DNA of 64,000 nt, taken from NCBI RefSeq assembly GCF_014333585.1, contig NZ_JACSCW010000004.1:620001-684000 (forward strand), read 5' to 3'. Source of the stretch: Hymenobacter sp. BT188. GTDB taxonomy: Bacteria > Bacteroidota > Bacteroidia > Cytophagales > Hymenobacteraceae. Made by a program: the position numbers and the translations under genes. This document shows, piece after piece, positions 1 through 8,831 of the stretch. The notes beneath the pieces were generated by a model that worked only from the letters and a program-made list of their open reading frames with translations, was not told where the DNA came from and did no database searches. Each line of letters starts with the position of its first letter. Position 1 is the first letter of the stretch.

Positions 1-172
1 TCTAAATGGACGAGAGAATGGGCCTAACAGTGTGTTTATTGAATTATGACTGAACATTAAAAATACATCCATAAATCACTATTTACCTGTTGGGTGATTG
101 AATACAGCGATTTTCATTTGTAGCAATTCATAAACACTTTAATGTTTTCCTGGTAGATTCCCCAAAACAATT
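1..172. other. Left-edge non-coding stretch
   Basis: AT-rich sequence between the window edge and the terminator of the NifU-like gene. I see no ORF with coding character, no RNA gene and no clear repeat. It is probably intergenic DNA towards a gene outside the window. Confidence 0.5.
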
Positions 173-210
173 GCGCCCCGCTTCCGCCGAAATCGGCAGG
201 AGCGGGGCGC
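173..210 (-). terminator. Hairpin terminator of the NifU-like gene
   Basis: Inverted arms GCGCCCCGCT (173-182) and AGCGGGGCGC (201-210) enclose a loop that also pairs in part (CCG/CGG). On the minus strand the hairpin is followed by AATTGTTTT, consistent with a rho-independent terminator about 25 bases after the stop codon of the 233-568 gene. Confidence 0.7.
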
Positions 211-232
211 TGTCTATTACAAGCAGTAAAAT

Positions 233-568
233 CTAGAACTGAGGCGTAGGTACGGGCGTGGGGGGCAAAGGATGGCCCGTTTGGCCAGCGGGTTGCTCTT
301 CCATTGGGGTAGCGTTGGTAGCTTCCACCGACCGAATTTCGGGCACCGCTTTTTTCACGGACTCTTCTACGCCAGCCTTCAGCGTCATCGGCGACATAGG
401 GCAGGTACCGCAGGCACCTAATAGCTCCAGCTGGAGTACCATATCGTCCGTGATGTTCAGCACACGCACGTTGCCTCCATCGGCGGCCAGGTACGGACGA
501 ATCGTGTCCAGGGCCTGCTCGACGCGGGATAAGAGCGGATGTTCTTCAACGGCAGCAGAATGTGTCAT
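233..568 (-). CDS. NifU-like (NFU) C-terminal domain Fe-S scaffold/carrier
   Basis: A 111-residue NFU-domain protein. Residues about 10-80 form the domain, with AADGGNV typical of NFU and the metal-binding CxxC in GACGTCPMS. NFU proteins bind a 4Fe-4S cluster through a dimeric pair of CxxC motifs and pass it to client enzymes in the cytoplasm. The tail after about residue 85 is Pro/Thr-rich and probably disordered. It lies 173 bases downstream of mrp, another Fe-S carrier, in the same direction, so the two form a functional cluster. The gap contains a TTACTTTTG box that may give it its own promoter. The start is the ATG at 568, which gives the normal N-terminus for this short family. Confidence 0.9.
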   Translation of the reverse strand: MTHSAAVEEHPLLSRVEQALDTIRPYLAADGGNVRVLNITDDMVLQLELLGACGTCPMSPMTLKAGVEESVKKAVPEIRSVEATNATPMEEQPAGQTGHPLPPTPVPTPQF

Positions 569-741
569 GAATCGCAGATTAACGCTGATTTTATTGATTC
601 AACTGGTTTACGACAACCAGACAAACAAAAAATTAGCAAAACAAAAGTAAGGCTTTTAGCCGGTTAAGAACCAACCAACCGTAAGGTTGGGAAGTTCGGC
701 AATAGCTTTATGCATTACAAAAAACAGCTAAAACACCCTGA

Positions 742-1845
742 TTAGCGCGTCATTTCGACAACCTGAGTGCGCGGAGCCACCGCGTTGCGAATAGAAATCT
801 GGCGGGCTACTTCTTCGGCTACCTGCTCGAAAATGGCTGCGGCGGGCGTTCCTTCTTGTGTGATAGCGGGTGTGCCCTGGTCGCCGGTTTCGCGGATGCT
901 TTGCACCAACGGAATCTGGCCCAGTAGCGGCACTTCGTGCTTTTCGGCGAGGGCTTTGCCGCCGCCTTCACCGAAGATGAAGTACTTGCTCTCAGGTAAT
1001 TCAGACGGCGTAAACCACGCCATATTCTCAATTACGCCCAGCACGGGTACATTAATCTGGGGCTGACGGAACATCTGCAAACCCTTCTGTGCATCGGCCA
1101 GCGCCACTTTTTGCGGCGTCGTTACGATGAGGGCACCCGTTACGGGCACGGTTTGCACCAGTGTCAGGTGAATGTCGGAGGTTCCGGGGGGCATATCGAT
1201 GAGCAAGTAATCTAACTCACCCCAATCGACCTCCGAAATGAACTGCTTCAGCGCCGACGAAGCCATGGGGCCGCGCCACACAATAGCATTGTCGCTGGGG
1301 GCCAAAAAGCCGATACTCATCAGCTTTACACCAAACTTCTCGATGGGCAAAATGAGGTTTTTGCCTTCGGGCGTCTGGAATACATGGGGGCGTGAGTCTT
1401 CTAGGCCAAACATCGTGGGCATGCTCGGGCCGGAAATATCGGCGTCGATCAGACCGACTTTAGCGCCGGTACGAGCCAGCGCAATAGCCAGGTTGGCAGT
1501 CACGGTGCTTTTGCCTACACCGCCTTTGCCCGAGGCAATGGCGATGATGTTTTTAACTCCGCTGAGAATAGCCGAATTGGCTGCCCGAGCAGTCGTTACG
1601 CGGGAAGTGAGGTTCACATTCACCACCGCGTTTTTGTCTACCATGGTATGAATGGCGCGCACGCAAGCGTTGTGAATCAGCTCTTTGAGCGGACAGGCGG
1701 GGGTGGTGAGAATGACGGAGAACGAGACGTTCAGGCCGTCGATGCGTACGTCCTCTATCATGTTGAGCGTCACCAGGTCTTTGCCTAGATCGGGCTCCTC
1801 CACGTAGCTGAGGGCACGCAGTACGTCTTCTTGAGTAATAGCCAT
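742..1845 (-). CDS. mrp: Mrp/ApbC-family P-loop ATPase, Fe-S carrier
   Basis: A 367-residue Mrp/NBP35-type ATPase that carries Fe-S clusters for apo-enzymes in the cytosol. The N-terminal 90 residues are a MIP18/DUF59 domain (EEPDLGKDLVTLNM). The ParA-like core begins with the deviant Walker A IASGKGGVGKST, followed by LIDADISGPS and IDMPPGTSD. The start at 1845 (MAITQEDVL) is preferred over upstream in-frame codons because it gives the usual N-terminus and lies about 20 bases after a TATCTTTG promoter box on the minus strand. A NifU-like gene follows in the same direction, which supports a role in Fe-S delivery. Confidence 0.93.
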   Translation of the reverse strand: MAITQEDVLRALSYVEEPDLGKDLVTLNMIEDVRIDGLNVSFSVILTTPACPLKELIHNACVRAIHTMVDKNAVVNVNLTSRVTTARAANSAILSGVKNIIAIASGKGGVGKSTVTANLAIALARTGAKVGLIDADISGPSMPTMFGLEDSRPHVFQTPEGKNLILPIEKFGVKLMSIGFLAPSDNAIVWRGPMASSALKQFISEVDWGELDYLLIDMPPGTSDIHLTLVQTVPVTGALIVTTPQKVALADAQKGLQMFRQPQINVPVLGVIENMAWFTPSELPESKYFIFGEGGGKALAEKHEVPLLGQIPLVQSIRETGDQGTPAITQEGTPAAAIFEQVAEEVARQISIRNAVAPRTQVVEMTR

Positions 1846-1864
1846 AGATTGGTGTATCAAAGTG

Positions 1865-1872
1865 CAAAGATA
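1865..1872 (-). promoter_or_regulatory. Bacteroidota -7 promoter box before mrp
   Basis: Read on the minus strand this is TATCTTTG, a full match to the TAnnTTTG -7 element of Bacteroidota primary sigma factors. It lies about 20 bases before the mrp ATG. A clear TTTG -33 element is not visible. Confidence 0.6.
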
Positions 1873-2013
1873 ACCCGGAAATGTGGGTAGAAGTTGCTTA
1901 GTCTTACCGGCATCCCTTAGTAGTGCATGATCTCTTGCTGGAGGCACAAAAAGGGCTAGGTTTACAATAGCTATTCCTAAGTGCTACTTATAATAGCTTG
2001 CGCATTGAAGCCA

Positions 2014-2060
2014 GCATAACAGAAAAGCCTCTTTCAACGAAAGAGGCTTTTCTGTTATGC
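2014..2060. terminator. Perfect 22-bp hairpin terminator
   Basis: Arms 2014-2035 and 2039-2060 are perfect inverted repeats around the three-base loop AAC. Runs of A and T inside the arms allow it to act in either direction. It follows the stop codon of the S9 peptidase (minus strand) and sits upstream of mrp, so it separates the two units. It lacks the G-C6 motif of most other terminators here. Confidence 0.8.
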
Positions 2061-2075
2061 ATGACGTTATTTTGA

Positions 2076-4121
2076 CTATTTCATTTCCATCGTAGCTTTC
2101 CCGATTTTCTTGAGTTCAACCGTCTTAGGATCTACCGTTATTTCACTTAGCCGCTTCGCTACGGCGGGGCTCATGCTTTCCTGGTAGCGTCCGTTAAGTT
2201 GCTTGGCAAGAAATTTCTCGGAAGCCGCCAACATGGCCATGTTGTTCACGGGGCGTACAAACCCATGACCTTCATCCGGTGCCAGTAGGTACTGCACAGG
2301 GTAGTTGCGGTCGCGCAGGGCAACCACTATCTGGTCGGACTCAGCCTTGTTCACGCGAGGGTCGTTGGCGCCCTGCACTACCAGCAGCGGGGTCTTAATC
2401 TTGTCGGCGGCAGTGAGCGGCGACTGGCGTATGAGCTGTGCCTTGCCCGCCTCGGTGCTGGGGTCGCCCATGCGCCGGTGGAACTGCTGACGAATGGCTT
2501 CCCAATACGGTGGAATGGTGGTGAGCAAAGTCGTTAGGTTGGATGGAGCCACGATGGCCACGCCCGCAGCGTACAAATCGGGGGTAAATGTGACGCCCGC
2601 TAGGGTGGCATAGCCGCCATACGAACCACCCATGATACCCACCTTCTTAGGATCGGCAATGCCTTGGCTGATCAGATATTTAACGCCCCAAGTCAGGTCG
2701 TCCTGCATTTTCTGACCCCACTCGTTGTTGCCGGCGTTCAGGAATTTTTTACCGTAGCCAGTGCTAGCGCGGAAGTTGGGAGAAAGTACCGCGTAGCCAC
2801 GGTTAGCAAGGAACTGGTGCATGGCGTTGAAGCCATAGGTATCGCGGGACCAGGGCCCTCCGTGCGGCAGAATGATGATCGGCAAGTTCTTCGCTGCCAC
2901 GCCTTTGGGTAGAGTCAGGTAAGCCGGAATCTCGAGGCCATCCGAAGACTTGTAGCGCACCGCTTTCATCTCGGCCAGGTCGGAGGACTTCAGCTTAGGC
3001 CGTGTTTCATACTGCTTGGTAAGCTTCTTCGTTTGGCGGTCAAAGAGATAAGTCACAGGAGGTTGTGTAGCCGAGCTGGCCGAGATCAGCCACAGCCGCT
3101 CATCGGTGGTGTTCGACGCCGGGTACAGGTCAAGGCCCGGTAACTGACTGCTCACTGTTTTAAAATCCTTCTCAAACTCCTTGTCCTTCCACACCCGGCG
3201 CATCCGCTCGTCCTCAAAGCTCACATAAATTGGCTCGTGAGTTTTTTCCGAGATAGTAAGGTTGCCGACATCCACTCGCTTCATTGGGTCGGCCTGAAAG
3301 GGCTCTTCTTTACCAGTGGCTGGGTCTAGGAGCACTATTTCAGAAAGATCCCGGTTAGTGCCCATGTTCGTGATCAAGTACACCCGCTTATTGTCCTTGG
3401 CAAAAGAAACTACGTTGCTCTGCTCGTCAATGGAGCTTTTGTAGAATGGCGTCATTTTTTCACCTTCCACCCGTAGCCATTCCGTACTGCCGTCAGGGTT
3501 GGAGCGCGAGGCTACTCGCAGCTGGTCATTCCAATCAAACTCCCAAGCGCCGATACGGTCGTTGTTCTGGCGCACCAGGGTCTTTTCGCCAGTAGTCAGG
3601 TTTAGTTTGTAGAGGTCATGCCAGGCTTTGTCGCGTTCATTCAAGCCAATGAAGAGCGAGTTAGGGTCGGTGAGGGGCACGTTGTAAATTAGCACCCGCA
3701 CGCCCTTAAGGCCGGTCAGGTCGCGGGCCGCGGGCACAGCTTGACTGGCAGGCAGTGTCTCGGCTGGGTTCACGGCGTAGATGTTAAAGTTCTCGTCGCC
3801 GCCCTTGTCTTGACTGTAAAGCAAGTATTTGCCATCGCGACTCCAGAAGTAGCCGCGCACCGGTCGGGCTTGGTCGTTGGTCATAGGCCGGGCCTTGTCG
3901 AAGGCCTCGTTCAAGCCTTTCACCCAGATGTTGCGGGTGCCATTGTAGGGTTTGATAAAGGATAGGAACTTGCCATCAGGCGAAAGTTGAGCTCCCGAAA
4001 TTTCGGGGTCACCGAACAGCAGCTCCCGATCGATAAGGGCGGGTTGACTGCTTTGGGCCGGCGAAAGCCACGGCAGCAGCGCCAGCAAGAGGATGGAGAG
4101 AAAAGTAGTCGCTTTTTTCAT
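2076..4121 (-). CDS. Secreted S9-family prolyl oligopeptidase-type peptidase
   Basis: 681 residues. A signal peptide (MKKATTFLSILLLALLPWLSPAQ) is followed by a WD40-like beta-propeller (about residues 40-400) and a C-terminal alpha/beta-hydrolase domain. The nucleophile is the Ser of GGSYGGYAT, the acid probably the Asp of GANDPRV, and the His lies in DEGHGF. These are hallmarks of S9C acylaminoacyl-peptidase/dipeptidyl-peptidase relatives, which cleave short peptides in the periplasm. The start at 4121 is chosen because it begins the signal peptide; in-frame codons upstream add an unlikely 29 residues. A hairpin terminator follows the stop. It diverges from dnaG. Confidence 0.9.
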   Translation of the reverse strand: MKKATTFLSILLLALLPWLSPAQSSQPALIDRELLFGDPEISGAQLSPDGKFLSFIKPYNGTRNIWVKGLNEAFDKARPMTNDQARPVRGYFWSRDGKYLLYSQDKGGDENFNIYAVNPAETLPASQAVPAARDLTGLKGVRVLIYNVPLTDPNSLFIGLNERDKAWHDLYKLNLTTGEKTLVRQNNDRIGAWEFDWNDQLRVASRSNPDGSTEWLRVEGEKMTPFYKSSIDEQSNVVSFAKDNKRVYLITNMGTNRDLSEIVLLDPATGKEEPFQADPMKRVDVGNLTISEKTHEPIYVSFEDERMRRVWKDKEFEKDFKTVSSQLPGLDLYPASNTTDERLWLISASSATQPPVTYLFDRQTKKLTKQYETRPKLKSSDLAEMKAVRYKSSDGLEIPAYLTLPKGVAAKNLPIIILPHGGPWSRDTYGFNAMHQFLANRGYAVLSPNFRASTGYGKKFLNAGNNEWGQKMQDDLTWGVKYLISQGIADPKKVGIMGGSYGGYATLAGVTFTPDLYAAGVAIVAPSNLTTLLTTIPPYWEAIRQQFHRRMGDPSTEAGKAQLIRQSPLTAADKIKTPLLVVQGANDPRVNKAESDQIVVALRDRNYPVQYLLAPDEGHGFVRPVNNMAMLAASEKFLAKQLNGRYQESMSPAVAKRLSEITVDPKTVELKKIGKATMEMK

Positions 4122-4310
4122 AAATAAGTGGTGATAAGTTTTTGATTGGGAAGGGGTTATACTAAAAGTAAGTATAGTTATATTGTAGTGGATACAACTC
4201 ATTTCCAAAAGAGTATTTATAAAACTCTTTTGGAAATGATGCGGCAGTATGCGCTGGCTTGAATATCAGGCCAAGCCGAAGGTCGGTGTTACTTCCGGGC
4301 GGTGCGGTAT

Positions 4311-4318
4311 TACCTTTG
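4311..4318 (+). promoter_or_regulatory. -7 promoter box directly before dnaG
   Basis: TACCTTTG matches the TAnnTTTG element exactly. Only five bases separate the box from the dnaG ATG, so a transcript begun here would be nearly leaderless. The -33 region is not a clear TTTG. Confidence 0.6.
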
Positions 4319-4323
4319 CCTTT

Positions 4324-6378
4324 ATGGCCCGCATTCCCAAAGAAACAATAGATCAAATCCTGCACTTAGCCGACATCGTGGAGGTAGTCGGCGACTTTGT
4401 GAGCCTCAAGCGCAAAGGCCAGAATATGTGGGCCTGCTGCCCGTTTCACCACGAAAAGTCGCCCTCGTTTTCGGTGGCACCGGCTAAGGGATTGTACAAA
4501 TGCTTTGGCTGCGGCAAGGCCGGCGGAGTGGTGCAGTTCATTATGGATATTGAGGGCAGCAGCTATGTGGAGGCGCTCAAGTATCTGGCGAAAAAGTACG
4601 GCATTGAGATTCAGGAGGAGGAGAAAACGCCTGAGCAGCAGCTCGTGCAAAACGAGAAAGACTCTCAATACATCATCTCCAACTGGGCCAAAGACCACTA
4701 CCATAAGCTCCTAATGGAGTCGGAGGAAGGGCAGAGTATTGGTCTGAGCTATTTGCGCCAGCGCGGCCTGAATCAGCAGACTATTCAAACGTTTGAGCTG
4801 GGTTACTCGCTTGACCTGTGGGATGATCTGCTGAAGGCCGCCGAAAAAGCCGGCTATGAGCGGAAGTATCTGGAAAAAACGGGCCTCGTCATTAAAAAGG
4901 ACGACGAACAAGGTCAGGACACTGGCCGGCGCTACGACCGATTTCGGGGCCGCGTCATGTTCCCGATTCATAACGTGGCCGGGCGCACCATTGGCTTCGG
5001 GGCGCGGACGCTGAAGGCTAACGACAAGACGGCCAAGTACCTAAACTCGCCCGAGTCGGATATTTACCATAAGTCGGATGTGCTGTACGGCATGTACCAG
5101 GCACGGCAGGCTATTCGGGCGGAGGAAACGTGCTACTTAGTTGAAGGCTACCTCGACGTGCTTAGTCTGCACCAGGGCGGGATTAAGAACGTGGTGGCTT
5201 CGTCGGGTACTTCGCTCACGGAAAGCCAGATACGGCTCATTGCGCGCTATACCGATAACGTGACCGTGCTCTACGACGGCGACGCGGCCGGCATTCGGGC
5301 TTCGTTGCGCGGCATCGACCTGATTCTGGAAGGCGGCCTGAACGTGCGCGTGGTGCTTTTTCCTGACGGCGACGACCCCGACAGCTACATCCGCAAAGTA
5401 GGCGACCAGCGCTTCCGCGAGCACCTCGAAAACCACAGCAAGGACTTCATCAGCTTCAAAACCGACCTCGTAGCCCGCGAAGCCGCTCAGGACCCGGTGA
5501 AGAAAGCCGAAGCCATCCGCGACGTGCTCCAGAGCATCGCCAAGGTGCCCGACCCGATTAAGCGGCAGGTGTTCCTGCAGCAAACCTCGGGCACGTTTGG
5601 TATTGACGAGCAGGTACTTATCACGGAATATAACAAGCTGGTGAAGAGCGCGGGGGGCAAAAATGCCCCCCAGACGGCTGCCGCGCCGCCCACCAGCCAG
5701 CCAGCCTCTCGCCCCCAAAGCCAGAAGCCCTACGCGAATACGCGGCCACTCTCGCTGGAGGAGGAAGCTGAAGCCGCCATGTACGGCGCGCCATCCGACG
5801 CATTTGCCCCCCAGACTTTTGATGCCGGAGCCAGTGAGGAAGTAGAGCCCGTGCCGGATGTATTGCAGGCCTGCGAGCGAGAAATCGTGCGTCTGATTCT
5901 GCTGTATGCACCGCAACAGTTGGCCAATGAGGTAAGCGTGGCCCAATACCTGTTTGGGCAGCTGGAGGAAAACGTGTTTCTCACGCCGATCTACGCCGAT
6001 TTGCTGCACCTCTGCCGCACCGAAATGGAGCAGGGCCGCTGGCCCGATGTACGCACCCTCATTCAGCACGGCCGCGGCGATATTCGCCAATTGGTAAGCG
6101 ACTTGGCTACCGAAAAGTATGAACTGAGTCCCAACTGGACCACCCACCAGATCTACGTGCCCCGCGAGCTGGACCTGCTCCAGCAAGCCTGCGACAATGC
6201 CGTGCTGCGTCTTAATAAATGCACCGTGCAGCGCGAACTCGCTACCCGCCTCGACGCCCTGCGCCAACCCATGGACGAGGCCGACCTGATGGAAACCCTA
6301 AACGCAATTAAGCTGCTCAAGCAGATGGACAACCAACTGGGCGGCATGCTGGGCACGGTCATTCCGAGAAGCGGGTAG
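4324..6378 (+). CDS. dnaG: DNA primase
   Basis: 684 residues. It synthesises RNA primers at the replication fork together with the replicative helicase. The N-terminal CHC2 zinc domain has Cys39, His42, Cys60 and Cys63 (CPFH...CFGCG). The catalytic Toprim region follows, with LVEGYLDVL and LYDGDAAG providing the acidic metal-binding residues. A Pro/Ala/Gln-rich linker (about residues 440-500) leads to a C-terminal helicase-interaction domain. The start at 4324 (MARIPKETIDQIL) is the usual DnaG N-terminus; the in-frame codon at 4249 lies upstream of the promoter box. The linker contains a GGGGGGC/GCCCCCC inverted pair at 5652-5671 and another G-C6 motif near 5806. The gene stands alone, divergent from the S9 peptidase. 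Confidence 0.96.
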   Translation: MARIPKETIDQILHLADIVEVVGDFVSLKRKGQNMWACCPFHHEKSPSFSVAPAKGLYKCFGCGKAGGVVQFIMDIEGSSYVEALKYLAKKYGIEIQEEEKTPEQQLVQNEKDSQYIISNWAKDHYHKLLMESEEGQSIGLSYLRQRGLNQQTIQTFELGYSLDLWDDLLKAAEKAGYERKYLEKTGLVIKKDDEQGQDTGRRYDRFRGRVMFPIHNVAGRTIGFGARTLKANDKTAKYLNSPESDIYHKSDVLYGMYQARQAIRAEETCYLVEGYLDVLSLHQGGIKNVVASSGTSLTESQIRLIARYTDNVTVLYDGDAAGIRASLRGIDLILEGGLNVRVVLFPDGDDPDSYIRKVGDQRFREHLENHSKDFISFKTDLVAREAAQDPVKKAEAIRDVLQSIAKVPDPIKRQVFLQQTSGTFGIDEQVLITEYNKLVKSAGGKNAPQTAAAPPTSQPASRPQSQKPYANTRPLSLEEEAEAAMYGAPSDAFAPQTFDAGASEEVEPVPDVLQACEREIVRLILLYAPQQLANEVSVAQYLFGQLEENVFLTPIYADLLHLCRTEMEQGRWPDVRTLIQHGRGDIRQLVSDLATEKYELSPNWTTHQIYVPRELDLLQQACDNAVLRLNKCTVQRELATRLDALRQPMDEADLMETLNAIKLLKQMDNQLGGMLGTVIPRSG
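5652..5671. repeat. Inverted pair of G-C6 motifs inside dnaG
   Basis: GGGGGGC (5652-5658) and GCCCCCC (5665-5671) face each other across AAAAAT. They lie in the codons of the low-complexity linker between the primase core and its C-terminal domain. The geometry resembles the terminators in this window, but no T-run follows. Confidence 0.7.
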
Positions 6379-6507
6379 TACTGCTGTACTGAGAGCTAAG
6401 CAGATGGCGCATACTCTGGGGGCTTTTCTGGGCAGAATCGGCTAGCTTGCTATGCTGATGCTAGCATGGTATCGCCAGCACGGAATAGGTTTTGACTTAA
6501 AAGCAGC

Positions 6508-7527
6508 ATGTGGAAGCGTCTTAACCTGAACCGATTACTGTTGGCTTTACTGCTGACAGTTATTAGCTTGGGTACCGGCATTATCGGCTTTATTGCCATC
6601 GAGGGGTATAGCTTGCTCGATGCCCTCTATATGACGATGATCACCGTATCAACGGTTGGTTATGGCGAAGTGCATCCCTTGTCATCGGCCGGGCGGCTAT
6701 TTGTTTCGATTTACATATTCTTCAACCTGCTGGTTGTTGCCTACCTTTTGTCGGTGCTCACCACCTATATTTTCGAGGGTGGGTTGCTCAATGCATTTGC
6801 TATGTTTCGTTCCGACCAGGAGATTAGTCATTTGAAAGGCCATGTAATTGTGTGTGGATTCGGCCGCAATGGGAGCAAGGCCTGTGAGGAATTGCGGGCC
6901 AGCGGTACGCAGGTAGTTATCATTGAACTGGATGAAGCGCTGCTTAAAACGGCTGCCGATGCCAGCAAAACACCCCTGTTAGCCATCTTAGGCGACGCTA
7001 CCGACGACAATACGCTCCGCGCCGCCGGCGTAGACCGCGCTCGGGCGCTCATTACGACGCTTCCCAAAGACACCGATAATGTATTCGTAGCGCTCACGGC
7101 CCGCGAGCTGAATCCAAGCATTCGCATTATTGCCCGAGCTAGCGCCAAGACCAGTGAGCGTAAGCTATTGCGCGCAGGAGCCAACTCAGTAGTCATGCCC
7201 GATGAAATAGGGGGCTCGCATATGGCCAATCTCGTGATTCGCCCCGAAGTCATTCGGTTTCTGGATATGATTTCGGGCTTGGGGCCAAATAAGCTGCGTC
7301 TGGAAGAGCTTCGCCTGGAAGACCTAAAACCGGCGTGGCGCACTCGTAGCATCCGAGAGCTGGACATTTTTGCCCAAACAGGTGCTACGGTTATTGGGCT
7401 TAAACACCGCGATGATAAGCTGGAGGTAAGTCCCAATCCAGATATTGTGCCCACGCCAGGAGATGTACTGCTGGTTTTGGGTACGGATGAGCAAGTGTAT
7501 GAGCTCATTCGCCTATATCGGGCCTAA
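6508..7527 (+). CDS. Two-TM potassium channel with RCK (TrkA-N/TrkA-C) domains
   Basis: 339 residues, an MthK/Kch-like ion channel of the inner membrane. TM1 covers about residues 10-30. The pore helix leads to the selectivity filter TVGYG (49-53), and TM2 covers about 65-90. A TrkA-N/RCK Rossmann domain begins at GHVIVCGFGRNG (about 111-122) and probably binds nucleotide or ion to gate the pore. A TrkA-C domain covers about 255-335 (LDIFAQTGATVIGL...PGDVLLVLG). It is an isolated gene between dnaG and the glycosyltransferases. The start is the ATG at 6508, at the natural N-terminus. Confidence 0.92.
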   Translation: MWKRLNLNRLLLALLLTVISLGTGIIGFIAIEGYSLLDALYMTMITVSTVGYGEVHPLSSAGRLFVSIYIFFNLLVVAYLLSVLTTYIFEGGLLNAFAMFRSDQEISHLKGHVIVCGFGRNGSKACEELRASGTQVVIIELDEALLKTAADASKTPLLAILGDATDDNTLRAAGVDRARALITTLPKDTDNVFVALTARELNPSIRIIARASAKTSERKLLRAGANSVVMPDEIGGSHMANLVIRPEVIRFLDMISGLGPNKLRLEELRLEDLKPAWRTRSIRELDIFAQTGATVIGLKHRDDKLEVSPNPDIVPTPGDVLLVLGTDEQVYELIRLYRA

Positions 7528-7562
7528 GCCACCTGCCAGCTTGGTCGCCTGTGGGTTCTTTG

Positions 7563-7570
7563 TAGCTTTG
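7563..7570 (+). promoter_or_regulatory. -7 promoter box before the first glycosyltransferase
   Basis: TAGCTTTG matches TAnnTTTG and lies about 38 bases before the GTG start at 7609. A TTGG sequence roughly 20-25 bases upstream could be the -33 element. Confidence 0.55.
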
Positions 7571-7608
7571 CGACTCCTGATTAATATATAATTTCCATAA
7601 TACTTCCT

Positions 7609-8820
7609 GTGCATATCCTGCAGCTTTGTCCGCGTGTGCCGTTTCCGCCTCATGATGGAGGCGCTATTGCCATGTACGACGTAGCTGCTGGCTTAGCCCG
7701 TGCCGGACACCAGGTGACAGTGCTGGCCGCCAACACGCCCAAGCACCAACAGTCGGCGGATGTATTAAGCCACTTGCTCCGCGTGCGCCTACTTACGGTG
7801 CCCGTTGATACGCGCCTGAACCCGTTAAAGGCGCTAAGAAACCTGCTTCTAGGCAAGGTGCCTTATAATGTAGAGCGTTTTGTAAGCCAGCAAATGGTGG
7901 CGGAGCTAAAACAGCTACTGCGCACAGAACGCTTCGACGTGGTGCAGGTAGAAGGCACTTTTGTAGCCTGGTACGTGGACGTTATCCGGGCGGAAGCCCC
8001 CAACCTGCCGGTGGTGCTACGCGCTCATAATGTGGAGCATACCATCTGGAAGATGCTGGCCGAACGGGAGCACAACCCTCTTAAAGCCATGTATCTGCAC
8101 CATCTGGCGAATGGGCTGAAGCGCTTCGAGGAAAAGTATTTGCCGCGCTTCAATGCCGTAGCTGCTATTACGGCTCCTGATCAGCGCCGCTTGCGGGCCA
8201 TGGGCTGCCCCGAGCCGGTGGTCTTCATCCCGGCCGGCGTAGATTTGAGTCGGTTTCAGATTGATTCCGCTATTCAGCCCAAACCCAAAACGCTGTTCAT
8301 GATTGGCTCGCTGAACTGGCTGCCTAATTTGGAAGGGTTCGACTGGTTTTTGACCAATGTGTGGCCCTACGTACACGAGCGAATGCCGGAACTGGAGCTG
8401 CATATTGCCGGCAAGGATACGCCCGAGCGCATCCTGCGGCTAAAAGGGGGCAACGTATTCGTACACGGTTTTGTGGAGTCGGCAGCGGAGTTTATGCAGC
8501 GCTATGAAATCATGATTGTGCCCTTGCTGAGCGGCGGCGGTATGCGCATCAAGATTATTGAAGGCATGGCATTGGCGAAGTGCATAATCAGTACTGGCTT
8601 GGGCTCCGAGGGTATCAGCGTGCGCAACGACTATGATATTGTGCTCTGCGATGAGCCCAGCGAGTGGATTAATCGTATTGAAAGCTATTACAACGGCGAT
8701 TTGAACCACACCCAGATAGGGCAGGCGGCCCGCCAAACTATCCTGAGTACCTACGATAATCAGCAGGTTATAACGCACTTTGTAGACCTTTACCGCAGCC
8801 TGACTGCTCCCGGCGTCTAA
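7609..8820 (+). CDS. Glycosyltransferase (GT4-type, GT-B fold)
   Basis: 403 residues. The N-terminal half has the GT4 pattern PFPPHDGGAIAMYDVAAGLARAG. The C-terminal Rossmann half (about residues 220-390) contains FMIGSLNW, HIAGK and VPLLSGGGMRIKIIEGMA, where the nucleotide-sugar is bound. Such enzymes add sugars to surface glycans or lipids; donor and acceptor cannot be read from the sequence. The start is a GTG at 7609, placed correctly after the promoter box. It is followed 11 bases later by a second glycosyltransferase, so the pair probably serves one surface polysaccharide or glycan step. Confidence 0.85.
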   Translation: MHILQLCPRVPFPPHDGGAIAMYDVAAGLARAGHQVTVLAANTPKHQQSADVLSHLLRVRLLTVPVDTRLNPLKALRNLLLGKVPYNVERFVSQQMVAELKQLLRTERFDVVQVEGTFVAWYVDVIRAEAPNLPVVLRAHNVEHTIWKMLAEREHNPLKAMYLHHLANGLKRFEEKYLPRFNAVAAITAPDQRRLRAMGCPEPVVFIPAGVDLSRFQIDSAIQPKPKTLFMIGSLNWLPNLEGFDWFLTNVWPYVHERMPELELHIAGKDTPERILRLKGGNVFVHGFVESAAEFMQRYEIMIVPLLSGGGMRIKIIEGMALAKCIISTGLGSEGISVRNDYDIVLCDEPSEWINRIESYYNGDLNHTQIGQAARQTILSTYDNQQVITHFVDLYRSLTAPGV

Positions 8821-8831
8821 CTTTGCCCCCC

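Noticed and set aside
1186..1192. GGGGGGC in mrp
   Set aside because: It codes the conserved MPPGTSD motif, so here protein constraint explains it; not counted as evidence for the dispersed motif.
5137..6267. Long minus-strand frame opposite dnaG
   Set aside because: It mirrors the GC-rich codons of a certain gene and shows no family or signal.
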